DNA of 64,000 nt from Aurantibacter_A sp965215845 (GCA_965215845.1 CBDCEL010000004.1:186001-250000); one strand, 5' to 3'; numbered from the stretch's first letter, positions 1 to 8,670 are shown. The notes: a model not told the origin generated them from the sequence alone. Numbers and translations are program-made.

Positions 1-2140
1 CCAGGGCCAGGGCCTCATCGGCCGATTCAGCCACTCCGAACTGCGGATAGGGAATGTTGTTTTCCTTTAAAAGCTCTGAGAAGCTACCACGATCTTCGGC
101 CAAATCAAGGGATTCAAAGCTGGTACCTAAAATTTTGATTCCGTATTTCGAGAGCTTTTCGGCCAATTTCAAGGCAGTCTGACCACCCAATTGAACGATA
201 ACCCCCTCGGGCTTTTCGTGTTTGATGATATCGTAGATATGCTCCCAGAAGACTGGTTCAAAATACAACTTATGGGCAGTATCGAAGTCGGTGGAAACCG
301 TTTCAGGATTACAATTGATCATAATCGTCTCGTATCCACATTCGGCCGCGGCCAATACTCCGTGTACGCAACAATAATCGAATTCGATGCCTTGACCGAT
401 ACGGTTGGGGCCCGAACCCAGCACGACAATCTTCTTTTTATCGCTGACCACGCTATCGTTCTCAACATAACGTTCGCCATCGGCGGTCTCGATTTCAGCC
501 TCAAAAGTGGAATAATAGTAAGGTGTCACCGCCTTGAACTCGGCGGCACAGGTGTCTACCAGTTTGTAGACCCGGTTGATATTCATTTCAACCCTTTTTG
601 AATGCACCTCACTTTCATAACAATCAAGCATGTGGGCAATTTGACGGTCGGCAAAGCCCTTTTGCTTGGCCTCGAGCATTAGCTCACGTGACAATGTATC
701 GACCGTGTAATTTGAAATCTCCTTTTCCAATTGGTGTAGCTCTTCATATTGTTTCAAGAACCACATATCGATTTTGGTGATATCATGGATTCTGCTCAAC
801 GGAATGCCCATTTGTATCGCGTCATAAATCACGAAGACCCGGTCCCAACTGGGTATGGTCAATTTAGAAATGATCTGATCGTAATTTTTATATCCTTTTC
901 CGTCGGCACCCAATCCGTTTCTTTTGATTTCCAAAGATTGGGTCGCTTTATGCAGGGCTTCCTGAAATGAACGGCCGATTCCCATCACCTCTCCGACAGC
1001 CTTCATCTGTAGCCCTAACGTTCTATCCGAACCCTCGAACTTATCGAAATTCCATCGAGGTATTTTTACAATAACATAGTCTAAGGTCGGCTCGAACAAA
1101 GCGGAAGTAGATTTCGTAATCTGGTTTTCCAACTCATCTAAAGAGTAACCTATCGCCAGTTTAGTGGCCACCTTCGCAATGGGGTAACCTGTTGCCTTTG
1201 AGGCCAATGCAGACGAGCGCGAGACCCTCGGATTGATTTCTATGGCAATTATGTCTTCCTTCTCATCAGGGCTTACCGCAAATTGTACATTGCAACCTCC
1301 CTCGAAATCACCAATGCTCCGCATCATATGAATGGCCATATCCCGCATTTTCTGAAATGTTCGATCAGAAAGGGTCATTGCGGGGGCAACCGTTATCGAG
1401 TCACCCGTATGAATGCCCATTGGATCCATATTTTCAATGGTACAAATGATGACGACGTTATCGTTACGGTCACGTAACAGCTCCAGTTCATACTCTTTCC
1501 AGCCCATCATGGCCTTATCGATCATTACCTCGTGTATGGGTGAAATTTCAAGCCCCCGGCTTAAAAGTTCATCGAAATCTTCGGCTTTGTATACAATTGA
1601 TGCGCCTGCACCCCCAAGTGTATATGAGGCACGAATGACCAATGGAAATCCGAACTCTTGCGCTATCTCCTTTCCCTTGAGAAAGGAGGTGGCTGTCGCC
1701 TGCGGTGCCATAGCGACACCGATTTCACCCATCAGTTCTCGAAACTTCTCCCGGTCTTCGGTAATATTGATGGCATTGATATCCACTCCTATTAGCTTGA
1801 CATCAAAATCTTCCCAGATACCTTTTTCATCGGCCTCTATACAGAGGTTCAGCGCTGTTTGGCCACCCATGGTGGGCAGTACTGCATCAATTTCAGGATG
1901 CAACTTTAAAACTTCGATTATCGATTTGGTCGTCAAGGGTTTCAAATACACGTGGTCGGCCATCGACGGGTCGGTCATGATCGTGGCCGGGTTGCTGTTG
2001 ATCAACACGGTTTTGATTCCGTCCTCTCTCAATGAGCGTAGGGATTGTGATCCTGAATAATCAAATTCACAGGCCTGACCGATAATAATCGGGCCAGATC
2101 CAATTATTAAGATCGATTTTAAGTCTTCTCTTTTGGGCAT
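1..2140 (-). CDS. carB: Carbamoyl-phosphate synthase large subunit (partial, 3' end outside window)
   Basis: This is the ATP-using subunit that makes carbamoyl phosphate from bicarbonate and glutamine-derived ammonia for pyrimidine and arginine synthesis in the cytoplasm. The start is the ATG at 2138-2140 (MPKREDLKSI). About 713 codons are read before the left edge with no stop; the family is about 950-1070 residues, so roughly the last third is missing. Visible motifs are the N-terminal ATP-grasp entry (IIGSGPIIIGQACEFDYSG), the carboxyphosphate domain with EINPRVSRSSALASKATGYP, the oligomerisation domain, and the start of the second ATP-grasp half (LGSGPNRIGQGIEFDYC). It lies downstream of rpmH on the same strand, separated by a terminator. 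Identity is certain; only completeness is limited. Confidence 0.97.
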   Translation of the reverse strand, partial: MPKREDLKSILIIGSGPIIIGQACEFDYSGSQSLRSLREDGIKTVLINSNPATIMTDPSMADHVYLKPLTTKSIIEVLKLHPEIDAVLPTMGGQTALNLCIEADEKGIWEDFDVKLIGVDINAINITEDREKFRELMGEIGVAMAPQATATSFLKGKEIAQEFGFPLVIRASYTLGGAGASIVYKAEDFDELLSRGLEISPIHEVMIDKAMMGWKEYELELLRDRNDNVVIICTIENMDPMGIHTGDSITVAPAMTLSDRTFQKMRDMAIHMMRSIGDFEGGCNVQFAVSPDEKEDIIAIEINPRVSRSSALASKATGYPIAKVATKLAIGYSLDELENQITKSTSALFEPTLDYVIVKIPRWNFDKFEGSDRTLGLQMKAVGEVMGIGRSFQEALHKATQSLEIKRNGLGADGKGYKNYDQIISKLTIPSWDRVFVIYDAIQMGIPLSRIHDITKIDMWFLKQYEELHQLEKEISNYTVDTLSRELMLEAKQKGFADRQIAHMLDCYESEVHSKRVEMNINRVYKLVDTCAAEFKAVTPYYYSTFEAEIETADGERYVENDSVVSDKKKIVVLGSGPNRIGQGIEFDYCCVHGVLAAAECGYETIMINCNPETVSTDFDTAHKLYFEPVFWEHIYDIIKHEKPEGVIVQLGGQTALKLAEKLSKYGIKILGTSFESLDLAEDRGSFSELLKENNIPYPQFGVAESADEALAL

Positions 2141-2197
2141 AGCTGTTAAAATTCTGTCGTGCTAACTAATTTAAAGGGTACTTTTTCAGACCCGGGC

Positions 2198-2230
2198 AAA
2201 AAAAAAGTGCTACTTATAGTAAGTAACACT
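2198..2230 (-). terminator. Rho-independent terminator after rpmH
   Basis: On the minus strand an 11-bp imperfect stem (AGTGTTACTTA paired with TAAGTAGCACT) with a 3-nt loop is followed by nine T residues. It lies 26 nt past the rpmH stop and before carB, so it should limit rpmH transcription into carB. Confidence 0.8.
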
Positions 2231-2255
2231 TCAAATATTATAAAAGGTTTGATCA

Positions 2256-2414
2256 TTATCTTTTGTGTCGTGGCTCAGATGATACGGTCAACTTTTTTCT
2301 TCCCTTGGCCCTTCTTCTGGCCAAAACCTTTCTACCATTGGCGGTAGCCATACGCTCCCTAAAGCCGTGCTTGTTCTTGCGCTTTCTCTTTGATGGCTGA
2401 AATGTTCTTTTCAT
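2256..2414 (-). CDS. rpmH: 50S ribosomal protein L34
   Basis: A 52-residue, highly basic ribosomal protein of the large subunit. The sequence starts MKRTFQPSKRKRKNKHGF, followed by RERMATANGRKVLARRRAKG, which is the L34 signature from end to end; the C-terminal extension SSEPRHKR is common in Bacteroidota. The ATG at 2412-2414 is the only sensible start. A consensus Bacteroidota promoter lies about 45 nt upstream and a terminator lies just after the stop, so the gene looks like a self-contained unit placed before carB. Identity is essentially certain. Confidence 0.97.
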   Translation of the reverse strand: MKRTFQPSKRKRKNKHGFRERMATANGRKVLARRRAKGRKKLTVSSEPRHKR

Positions 2415-2456
2415 CTATCCTTTAGTTTATGGACCTACCTTCGTAAAATCCGGGGG

Positions 2457-2487
2457 CAAATATACGAAGACTTTTTGCTTTGACAAG
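2457..2487 (-). promoter_or_regulatory. Promoter of rpmH (Bacteroidota type)
   Basis: On the minus strand the -33 element TTG (2484-2486) is separated by exactly 19 nt from the -7 element TATATTTG (2457-2464). This matches the Bacteroidota sigma-A consensus and places the transcript start about 35 nt upstream of the rpmH ATG. Confidence 0.75.
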
Positions 2488-2522
2488 TCGATGTGAAAAA
2501 ATATTTTTTCAATTTTCAAGCT

Positions 2523-2552
2523 TTTGGAGCCTCGGGCTTTTTACTACTTTTG
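2523..2552 (+). promoter_or_regulatory. Promoter of the 171-aa TPR membrane protein
   Basis: TTTG (2523-2526), an 18-nt spacer and TACTTTTG (2545-2552) match the Bacteroidota consensus. The start of transcription would lie near 2559, about 60 nt before the ATG at 2623. It diverges from the rpmH promoter. Confidence 0.65.
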
Positions 2553-2622
2553 CCAAACCCCAAACCCGGTTAAAACAATAGCCTGAAAGGTTAGAAAGCA
2601 ACAATCTTCGAATCGAAATATT

Positions 2623-3138
2623 ATGTTCAATAAAAATATAAAACTCATCATTGCCGGCCTGATCGTTTTCTTTGCAGGATATCAGTTCGTCGAAGGGAAT
2701 ATCGGAAACGGAATCGCCCTAATACTGCTCTCGCTTATTTTCATATTTCTCTATTTCCGTAACGAAATGATCCTACTGGCCTTCCTGCGTATGCGCAAAC
2801 AAGATTTGGACGGCACCCAAAGATGGTTAAGTAAAATCAAGAATCCCGAGTCGGCTTTGATAACCAAACAGCAAGGTTATTACAACTATCTCCATGGAAT
2901 CATTTACTCCCAGAAAAACCTGACCACTGCCGAAAAATACTTCAGAAAGGCTCTGAAATTAGGCCTTACGATGGACTATGACGTGGCCATGGCCAAATTG
3001 AGCCTAGCGGGCATCGCCATGCAAAAACGTAGAAAAAGGGAGGCCACTACCCTATTACAGGAAGCCAAGAAATTGGATAAGAACAATATGCTGACCGAAC
3101 AGATTAAAATGATGCAGCAGCAAATGAAGAAAATCTGA
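2623..3138 (+). CDS. TPR-containing inner-membrane protein, function unknown
   Basis: A 171-residue protein with two close N-terminal membrane segments (about residues 6-26 and 29-46, a hairpin rich in I, L, F and G) and a cytoplasmic C-terminal part. The C-terminal part resembles tetratricopeptide repeats: YYNYLHGIIYSQKNLTTAEK followed by YFRKALKLG, then a second helix pair ending in LLQEAKKLD. The tail is glutamine- and methionine-rich (MMQQQMKK). TPR domains bind proteins, so a membrane-tethered scaffold role is inferred; no enzyme motif is visible. It has its own promoter and ends at a strong terminator shared with the convergent transglycosylase gene. Confidence 0.8.
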   Translation: MFNKNIKLIIAGLIVFFAGYQFVEGNIGNGIALILLSLIFIFLYFRNEMILLAFLRMRKQDLDGTQRWLSKIKNPESALITKQQGYYNYLHGIIYSQKNLTTAEKYFRKALKLGLTMDYDVAMAKLSLAGIAMQKRRKREATTLLQEAKKLDKNNMLTEQIKMMQQQMKKI

Positions 3139-3181
3139 TTTCGAACAGGGTTGAAATCAGATTTCTGAATGCCAACGCAAA

Positions 3182-3222
3182 AAATCCCAAGTTCCAATTT
3201 ATTTTTTTGGAATTTGGGATTT
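3182..3222. terminator. Long AT-rich hairpin between convergent genes
   Basis: A long imperfect inverted repeat (AAATCCCAAgTTCCAA facing TTGGAAtTTGGGATTT) with a T-rich loop lies between the convergent stops at 3138 and 3244. It probably ends transcription in both directions. Confidence 0.6.
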
Positions 3223-3243
3223 GTAATTTGGAGTTTTTTGCTT

Positions 3244-4191
3244 CTATTTCGCCTCTCGATAATACCCTTTATTCGGAATTTCGATAGTATACTTCTTGCC
3301 CGATTTATTGTTCAGATGGGGCTCTCGCAACCAAGGGTTGTGACGCTTCAAGATTTTGTAGTTGATTTCATATTGCTGGGCGAAATCGGCAATGCTGAAA
3401 ATAGGAGCGTCAATTTCGACTTCGAAAGTCGGTACCGCAGAGTACATATCCTCTTTGTCCAAATCAAAACCATACTTTTCAGGATGTGAGAGTATTTCTT
3501 TGATGGCCATGATACGAAATACGTAACGTCCGGTTTCCTGACCCAATAAAAGATCATAATAGTCGTCGACCTGTTGAATACCCAAGAATTTATTGATGGC
3601 GCCAGGGCCTGCGTTATATGCGGCAGCCGTCAATGTCCAACTTCCGTATTTTTCCTTCCACTTTTTCAGGTATCTACAGGCAACCTCGGTCGATTTGACC
3701 AAGTGATAGCGCTCGTCTACATTCGAATTGACCTCTAGGCCGTACTCACGTCCGGTACCCTTCATTATTTGCCAAAAGCCGGTAGCTCCCGCATGGCTCA
3801 CCACATTCTGTAATCCGCTCTCGGCAACCGCCAAGTATTTGAAGTCGTCAGGAATTCCGTTCTTGGCCAAAATGGGCTCGATAATAGGGAAATATTTGTT
3901 TGCCCGTTTGATAAGAAGTACGGCATTCGACTGCCAATAGGTGTTGACCAGAAATTCACGGTCCACACGCTCCATGATCTCAGGATCTTCTTGGGGTACT
4001 TTTTCACCTGCAAAATTCAAATCCTCGGGAATGTCAATTGCGGTAATCCGATATTCTTTGGCCACATTCTTGTCGATTTCCCTATCGATTGGCTGTTCTG
4101 CGGATGCAGTATCGTCTTGAATTGCAAAAATCAGTGTGCTTATGACGAAAAACACACCAAGTATCATCAGAATATTCTTTAAAATTTTCAT
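3244..4191 (-). CDS. Exported lytic murein transglycosylase (SLT family)
   Basis: A 315-residue cell-wall enzyme predicted to cleave the MurNAc-GlcNAc bond of peptidoglycan with release of anhydro-muropeptides. It has an N-terminal signal or anchor segment (residues 5-23, LKNILMILGVFFVISTLIF). The SLT domain starts near residue 100; the catalytic Glu lies in LAVAESGLQN, followed by GATGFWQIMKGTGREYGL and the late motif AAAYNAGPGAI. The C-terminal 60 residues (IADFAQQYEINYKILKRHNP) resemble a degenerate LysM domain. It lies 44 nt after an alpha/beta hydrolase gene on the same strand and is probably co-transcribed with it. Confidence 0.9.
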   Translation of the reverse strand: MKILKNILMILGVFFVISTLIFAIQDDTASAEQPIDREIDKNVAKEYRITAIDIPEDLNFAGEKVPQEDPEIMERVDREFLVNTYWQSNAVLLIKRANKYFPIIEPILAKNGIPDDFKYLAVAESGLQNVVSHAGATGFWQIMKGTGREYGLEVNSNVDERYHLVKSTEVACRYLKKWKEKYGSWTLTAAAYNAGPGAINKFLGIQQVDDYYDLLLGQETGRYVFRIMAIKEILSHPEKYGFDLDKEDMYSAVPTFEVEIDAPIFSIADFAQQYEINYKILKRHNPWLREPHLNNKSGKKYTIEIPNKGYYREAK

Positions 4192-4235
4192 TTGGTCAGG
4201 TTTGTTTGTTAATCAAAGGTAATATTAGAACTCCC

Positions 4236-4904
4236 TTATCGCAAAATAATTGTGGGCAAGTGCTCATTAAACCACTTCGCCTTGTGAATGATCATGGTAT
4301 GCGTACCGTTTTTGACCGGTATGCAACCCGAAATGCGGCCAATGGGAAAAACCGGGTCTTTTTCGCCATGGATATGTACCAGATTTTCAAGGGATTCCTT
4401 TTGTTCCCATGTTACCATCTTATCAATGGCCCAATTCAGATATTTCACATCTCGAACGGCCAAATATTTTTGATACAAAGCCAATCGTTTCGAAATCGAC
4501 TCGCCAAAAGCGTATTTTGCCAACAATTCGACATTGTTGACAAGGCTGGTCGGTAAAACTTTATGGGCCTTTGTATATCGTGCAATTTTCATTCTTTTCG
4601 GAAGTTCCTTAGCACTTTTCACACTGGAAATGATAATTGTTTTTCTTACAGAGAGGTGTCGGGCCATTTCTTGAACCAGTATACCCCCAAAGGACACCCC
4701 CACCAAAACCGGAAACTCGTGGTCAATAGCTTTATTCATTTCCAAGGCATACTCCGTTAGACTGAATTCTTTCTTAGGAACGAACCATTCAAGTAAATGA
4801 ATTTCGAATTGTGGGCTAGGCAACTTGATGTATTCAAATATACTTGGGCTGGCAGCCAGACCAGGCATAAAATAAACATGGATTTTCTCCTGTTCATCGC
4901 TCAT
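4236..4904 (-). CDS. Alpha/beta hydrolase
   Basis: A small 222-residue cytoplasmic hydrolase with no signal peptide. The nucleophile elbow is GVSFGG (Ser near residue 71), an oxyanion region lies in MPGLAASP near the N-terminus, an acidic residue lies in HGEKDPVFP, and the catalytic His in NGTHTMI near the C-terminus. Substrate cannot be predicted; such short Bacteroidota members are usually annotated only as alpha/beta hydrolases. It is the first gene of a likely two-gene unit with the transglycosylase 44 nt downstream, which hints at an envelope connection but does not prove one. Confidence 0.8.
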   Translation of the reverse strand: MSDEQEKIHVYFMPGLAASPSIFEYIKLPSPQFEIHLLEWFVPKKEFSLTEYALEMNKAIDHEFPVLVGVSFGGILVQEMARHLSVRKTIIISSVKSAKELPKRMKIARYTKAHKVLPTSLVNNVELLAKYAFGESISKRLALYQKYLAVRDVKYLNWAIDKMVTWEQKESLENLVHIHGEKDPVFPIGRISGCIPVKNGTHTMIIHKAKWFNEHLPTIILR

Positions 4905-4943
4905 GAAATACCCATTTTACTAGGAAAACCGTATTTTTTTTTA

Positions 4944-4951
4944 TACTTTTG
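4944..4951 (+). promoter_or_regulatory. Possible promoter -7 element upstream of the small GNAT gene
   Basis: TACTTTTG fits TAnnTTTG but has no clear TTG at the expected distance upstream. It would give a leader of about 105 nt before the ATG at 5064. Confidence 0.3.
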
Positions 4952-5063
4952 TCTTTCGGCCATATTTCAACTCTTTATTTTGGAAGGCTTGTCCGAAAAA
5001 CTGAAATTACGACCTCAGAGCACCGTAATTTTTTGTGTTAGAGACCAATTAAAATCAAACTAT

Positions 5064-5357
5064 ATGAATGAAATGGAAATTAATGACAACAGTTTCTTGC
5101 GCCAATTTGAAACCAAAGTTGACGGCCATCTAGCAAAGATCGAGTATTCTTCCCAAGAACGAAAAGTATTTTTGACCAAATTGGTCATTCCTGAAGAAAT
5201 TATGGAGGAAGGTTTTAAGGAAAACTTCATCAGAGCGGTATTACACCACATTCAAGAACAAAACCAACGAGTTGTTCCAACTAGTCCTCAAATCGCAGGC
5301 TTTGTTAGAAAAAACAGACAGTACAAGGAAATGTTGCCCGTTGGCATCCGTATTTAA
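5064..5357 (+). CDS. Small GNAT-type N-acetyltransferase (YjdJ/NATD1-like)
   Basis: A 97-residue protein of the minimal acetyltransferase class. I chose the ATG at 5064 (MNEMEINDNSF). The open frame continues upstream to 4797, but that part would overlap the divergent hydrolase start and has no family-like sequence. The segment GFKENFIRAVLHHIQEQNQR followed by VVPTSPQIAGFVRKN matches the end of the compact GNAT fold, where the helix and VxPxCPxxxxFixxxPxY core bind acetyl-CoA. The usual Cys is replaced by Ser here (VPTSP). The substrate is unknown. A strong terminator follows 21 nt after the stop. Confidence 0.8.
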   Translation: MNEMEINDNSFLRQFETKVDGHLAKIEYSSQERKVFLTKLVIPEEIMEEGFKENFIRAVLHHIQEQNQRVVPTSPQIAGFVRKNRQYKEMLPVGIRI

Positions 5358-5378
5358 AATAACTTATCGAAATAAATG

Positions 5379-5407
5379 AATCCCGCCAATAGGCGGGATT
5401 TTTTTTG
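5379..5407 (+). terminator. Rho-independent terminator
   Basis: A 9-bp stem AATCCCGCC/GGCGGGATT with the tetraloop AATA, followed by a T tract, directly after the small GNAT gene. Confidence 0.9.
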
Positions 5408-5527
5408 TGATTGTTAGAGCCGAAGCGATCTATTACCGTCATACCCCTTAAGACCCAGATAGCTTCGTCGCTTCAATCAAGGAATATTTTGTGAAATTTA
5501 ATTTGTCTCTCATTATAACCGTTTCGA

Positions 5528-6871
5528 TCAGACTTTGATAGCATTCTTCATAAACTCAAACCGCACCAATCCGTCTTCGTCGATATTGGTCAATTCGACT
5601 TCGTGCAGGGTATTCACCAAATCAGGATTCCATGGCGCCTTTACCTTTACATAATTTTCGGTGAATCCATGTATATAGCCTTCTTTATTCTCGCCTTCGA
5701 ACAATACCGTTCTTTTGCACCCCAGTTGACTTTCGTAAAATGCCCTTCTTTTCTTGACGGAAAGTCCACGCAACATTTTGCTGCGCTTGCTTCGAACATT
5801 TTTAGGCACCGCCCCGACCATACTTGCGGCGGGGGTATTGTCCCTTTCGGAATAGGTAAATACATGCAGATAAGAAACATCCAATTCGTTCAAAAAATGA
5901 TAGGTCTCCAAGAATTTTTCATCGGTCTCCCCTGGAAAACCTACGATTACATCGACTCCGATACAGGCATGTGGCATTATCTCCTTGATTTTTCCGACTC
6001 GGTCCGTATAAAGTCCACTCAAGTATCTTCGACGCATCAATTTCAACAGTTCGTCACTTCCACTTTGCAATGGAATATGAAAATGAGGAACAAAAGAGTT
6101 GCTCTTTGCCACAAAATCTATGGTCTCGTTTTTTAACAAATTGGGTTCAATCGAAGAAATGCGAAAACGGTGAATTCCATCCACCCTATCCAAGGCCTTT
6201 ACCAAATCTAGGAAAGTATGCTCGTGTTTTTTGTTACCTAACTCCCCTTTTCCATAATCACCAATATTGACCCCTGTAAGAACGATTTCCTTGATTCCCC
6301 GGGAGGAAATCTCCTTCGCATTTTTCAAAACATTATCCAGCGTATCGCTTCGCGAAATCCCCCTTGCCAATGGAATTGTACAATAGGTACACTTGTAGTC
6401 ACAACCGTCCTGTACTTTTAGAAAAGCCCTTGTCCGATCCCCGATAGCGTAGCTACCAACGTAAAAATCGGCCTCCTCAATTTCACATGAATGTATTTCG
6501 GTCATCCGGCGCGCAGTCGAAGGGCGACTCAATAAATCATTGATATAATCGGTAATCTTGAATTTTTCGGTGGCGCCCAAGACCAAATCGACCCCGTCAA
6601 CGGCAGCCAGTTCTTCTGGCTTTAATTGCGCATAGCATCCGATAGCCACTACAAAGGCATCCGAGTTCTTTTTCAGCGCTTGTTTGACAATTGTCTTGAA
6701 GCGTCTATCGGCATTCTCAGTTACCGAACAGGTATTGACAACATACATGTCGGCCTTTTCCGAAAAATCGACACGCTCAAAACCATCCTCGGAAAACCCT
6801 CTGGCAATTGTAGAGGTTTCTGAAAAGTTAAGCTTACAGCCCAACGTATAAAAAGCAACTTTTTTTCGCAT
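5528..6871 (-). CDS. mtaB: tRNA t6A37 methylthiotransferase MtaB
   Basis: A 447-residue radical-SAM enzyme that adds a methylthio group to N6-threonylcarbamoyladenosine at position 37 of tRNAs reading ANN codons. The N-terminal UPF0004 domain has the three iron-sulfur cysteines in TLGCKLN, VNTCSVT and AIGCYAQ. The radical-SAM cluster motif is CDYKCTYC near residue 157, and a TRAM-like RNA-binding tail ends the protein. The start signature MRKKVAFYTLGCKLN and the absence of MiaB- or RimO-type sequence favour MtaB. A -7 element 26 nt upstream suggests its own promoter, 116 nt after the GlmU-like gene. Confidence 0.93.
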   Translation of the reverse strand: MRKKVAFYTLGCKLNFSETSTIARGFSEDGFERVDFSEKADMYVVNTCSVTENADRRFKTIVKQALKKNSDAFVVAIGCYAQLKPEELAAVDGVDLVLGATEKFKITDYINDLLSRPSTARRMTEIHSCEIEEADFYVGSYAIGDRTRAFLKVQDGCDYKCTYCTIPLARGISRSDTLDNVLKNAKEISSRGIKEIVLTGVNIGDYGKGELGNKKHEHTFLDLVKALDRVDGIHRFRISSIEPNLLKNETIDFVAKSNSFVPHFHIPLQSGSDELLKLMRRRYLSGLYTDRVGKIKEIMPHACIGVDVIVGFPGETDEKFLETYHFLNELDVSYLHVFTYSERDNTPAASMVGAVPKNVRSKRSKMLRGLSVKKRRAFYESQLGCKRTVLFEGENKEGYIHGFTENYVKVKAPWNPDLVNTLHEVELTNIDEDGLVRFEFMKNAIKV

Positions 6872-6896
6872 GGAATATCCTGGAATTCTGGGAATG

Positions 6897-6904
6897 CAAA
6901 TATA
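6897..6904 (-). promoter_or_regulatory. Likely -7 promoter element of mtaB
   Basis: The minus strand reads TATATTTG here, a perfect TAnnTTTG, about 26 nt before the mtaB ATG. A TTTG lies upstream but with a long 23-nt spacer, so strength is uncertain. Confidence 0.45.
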
Positions 6905-6987
6905 GAAAGAAGTTGTCAGTGGCGGGCCAAAGACATTTTTGCTCCCAAGAACCGATTTGGTTATATCGTATTAAGGGATAACACCCG

Positions 6988-8163
6988 TCAGTAATTCCGC
7001 CATTTCTTGGTGAGTTCGAAAACGTGTTCCAAAATTCGGGCTTCGACTTCATTGAACTCCATTCCCCTGCGGGCCATCATCACTTTTGCGGCCTCGAAAG
7101 CCTTTCGCGGTAAATAGGTGGAAAACCCTGAGGCACCGCCCCAACTAAAACTGGGAATGAAATTCCTGGGAAAGCCAGGTACATAGAGATTCACATTTAC
7201 CCCGACGACCGTTCCCGTATTCAACATCGTATTGATGGCCGTTTTACTATGGTCACCCATCATCAGACCGCAAAATTGTAGTCCGGTATGTTCAAATTTT
7301 TCGGTGGCATAATTCCAAAGGCGAACCTGGGCATAGTTGTTTTTAAGATTGGAATTATTGCTATCGGCCCCAATATTGCACCATTCACCCAAGACCGCGT
7401 TGCCCAAATAGCCTTCATGGCCTTTGCTCGAGTAACCGAATATGACCGAATTACTTATTTCTCCACAGACTTTTCCATAAGGGCCCACCGTAGTCGGGCC
7501 ATAAATCTTGGCCCCCATTTTGACCACCCCATTATTGCATAGGGCAAAAGCACCGCGAATCAAATTGCCTTCCCACACTTCGGAGTCTTTGCCCAAGTAT
7601 ATAGGTCCTTCTGTTGCATTTAGAATACTGTGTTCCACCTGGGCACCTTCCTCAGCGAAAATGTTATCTGCATTGATCAAAGTATTCGTTTCAGAAATTG
7701 GGGTGCTCTTTCTTCCTGCGGTCAAAAATTTAAAATCAGCTTCCAATGCCTCCCCATTCTTAGAAAAGATATCCCATGTATATTCGATTTTAAGCAAGTC
7801 CTCTTCAAAATTTATTCGACGATAGTTCGTAAAATCGATTTGGTCCTTTGCCTGGGACGAACAAAAAACTACTATCTCATCTTCATGGTAGATTGCCTCG
7901 TTCTCCTTTAGGTTTTTGACAATTTTGGCCAAGGATTCATTGGGCAAGAAAGAAGAGTTGATCAGAATATTGATATCATCTTCCACCATCGGCCATTTTT
8001 CAGAAAGGTACTCCTCGGTAATCGTACTGGTCTTGGTATCCAAATACTTTTCCCATTTTTCTCGAATGGTCAAAATTCCTACTCGAATATCGGCCACGGG
8101 ACGGGTAAACGTAAAGGGTAGCAGGTTTTCGCGAACAGCTCCGTCAAAGAGTATGTAATTCAT
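6988..8163 (-). CDS. GlmU-like nucleotidyltransferase/left-handed beta-helix protein
   Basis: A 391-residue protein related to GlmU and other sugar-1-phosphate nucleotidyltransferases. The N-terminal half begins MNYILFDGAVRENLLPFTFT and continues RPVADIRVGILTIREKW. It lacks the canonical LAAGxGTRM nucleotide loop, as is usual for this Bacteroidota family. The C-terminal half carries hexapeptide repeats of the left-handed beta helix (for example KIYGPTTVGPYGKVCGEISN, then SVIFGYSSKGHEGYLGNAVLG), the fold of GlmU acetyltransferases. The real reaction is not known; a role in activated sugar or cell-wall precursor metabolism is inferred from fold only. Confidence 0.85.
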   Translation of the reverse strand: MNYILFDGAVRENLLPFTFTRPVADIRVGILTIREKWEKYLDTKTSTITEEYLSEKWPMVEDDINILINSSFLPNESLAKIVKNLKENEAIYHEDEIVVFCSSQAKDQIDFTNYRRINFEEDLLKIEYTWDIFSKNGEALEADFKFLTAGRKSTPISETNTLINADNIFAEEGAQVEHSILNATEGPIYLGKDSEVWEGNLIRGAFALCNNGVVKMGAKIYGPTTVGPYGKVCGEISNSVIFGYSSKGHEGYLGNAVLGEWCNIGADSNNSNLKNNYAQVRLWNYATEKFEHTGLQFCGLMMGDHSKTAINTMLNTGTVVGVNVNLYVPGFPRNFIPSFSWGGASGFSTYLPRKAFEAAKVMMARRGMEFNEVEARILEHVFELTKKWRNY

Positions 8164-8183
8164 TGATGCGTGATTTGTGGCTA

Positions 8184-8191
8184 CAAAATTA
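8184..8191 (-). promoter_or_regulatory. Possible -7 element of the GlmU-like gene
   Basis: The minus strand reads TAATTTTG, fitting TAnnTTTG, about 21 nt upstream of the ATG. No TTG lies at the usual distance, so this is weak. Confidence 0.3.
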
Positions 8192-8239
8192 ACGGAATAA
8201 GACCAATAACATTGTCAATACACTAAGGCGACTAGAAAC

Positions 8240-8267
8240 AAAAAGCCCTGACGATTGAGTCAGGGCC
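8240..8267 (-). terminator. Rho-independent terminator of rpmE2
   Basis: On the minus strand GCCCTGAC, a TCAATC loop and GTCAGGGC are followed by TTTTTG. It is a perfect 8-bp GC-rich stem 23 nt past the L31 stop. Confidence 0.9.
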
Positions 8268-8289
8268 AAATATTGTGTGTCGTACAGTT

Positions 8290-8619
8290 TTATTCTTCTT
8301 CGGTTTTTGCTTCTGCCTTGGCCTCAGCTTTCGGCTCCTCTTTTGCCACAGTCTTTTCTGCTGCAGGAGTTTTCTTGAATTTATCGTACTTGCTCTTGAA
8401 CTTGTCGATTCGACCTGCCGTATCGACCAATTTGGCCTTTCCGGTATAATAGGGATGCGAAGTTCTGGAAATCTCTAACTTGACAAGTGGATATTCGACG
8501 CCATCTACCTCTAAGGTTTCTTTGGTCTCCGCAGTAGACTTTGTCAAAAACACATCGTTGTTCGACATATCCTTGAATGCGACCAACCTATAGTTCTCGG
8601 GATGTATACCTTTTTTCAT
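8290..8619 (-). CDS. rpmE2: 50S ribosomal protein L31, type B
   Basis: A 109-residue large-subunit ribosomal protein. It starts MKKGIHPENYRLVAFKDMSN and has the type B core VDGVEYPLVKLEISRTSHPY followed by YTGKAKLVDTAGRIDKF. The zinc-binding CxxC pairs of type A L31 are absent, which defines the zinc-independent type B form. The last 30 residues form a charged low-complexity tail of Lys, Glu and Ala (KAEAKAEAK), longer than in most bacteria; such tails are seen in Bacteroidota. Its own consensus promoter and terminator make it a single-gene unit. Confidence 0.95.
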   Translation of the reverse strand: MKKGIHPENYRLVAFKDMSNNDVFLTKSTAETKETLEVDGVEYPLVKLEISRTSHPYYTGKAKLVDTAGRIDKFKSKYDKFKKTPAAEKTVAKEEPKAEAKAEAKTEEE

Positions 8620-8670
8620 TCTGATGAAATTTCATATGCCCATTCCGACAGGCACTTATTTTTCAGGCTG

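Noticed and set aside
4797..5063. Upstream extension of the small GNAT gene as coding
   Set aside because: It overlaps the divergent hydrolase start, and its hydrophobic sequence has no likeness to the family; ATG 5064 gives the normal size.
5421..5500. GAAGCGA/TCGCTTC inverted repeat after mtaB
   Set aside because: Arms of seven bases about 40 nt apart without a T tract could arise by chance.
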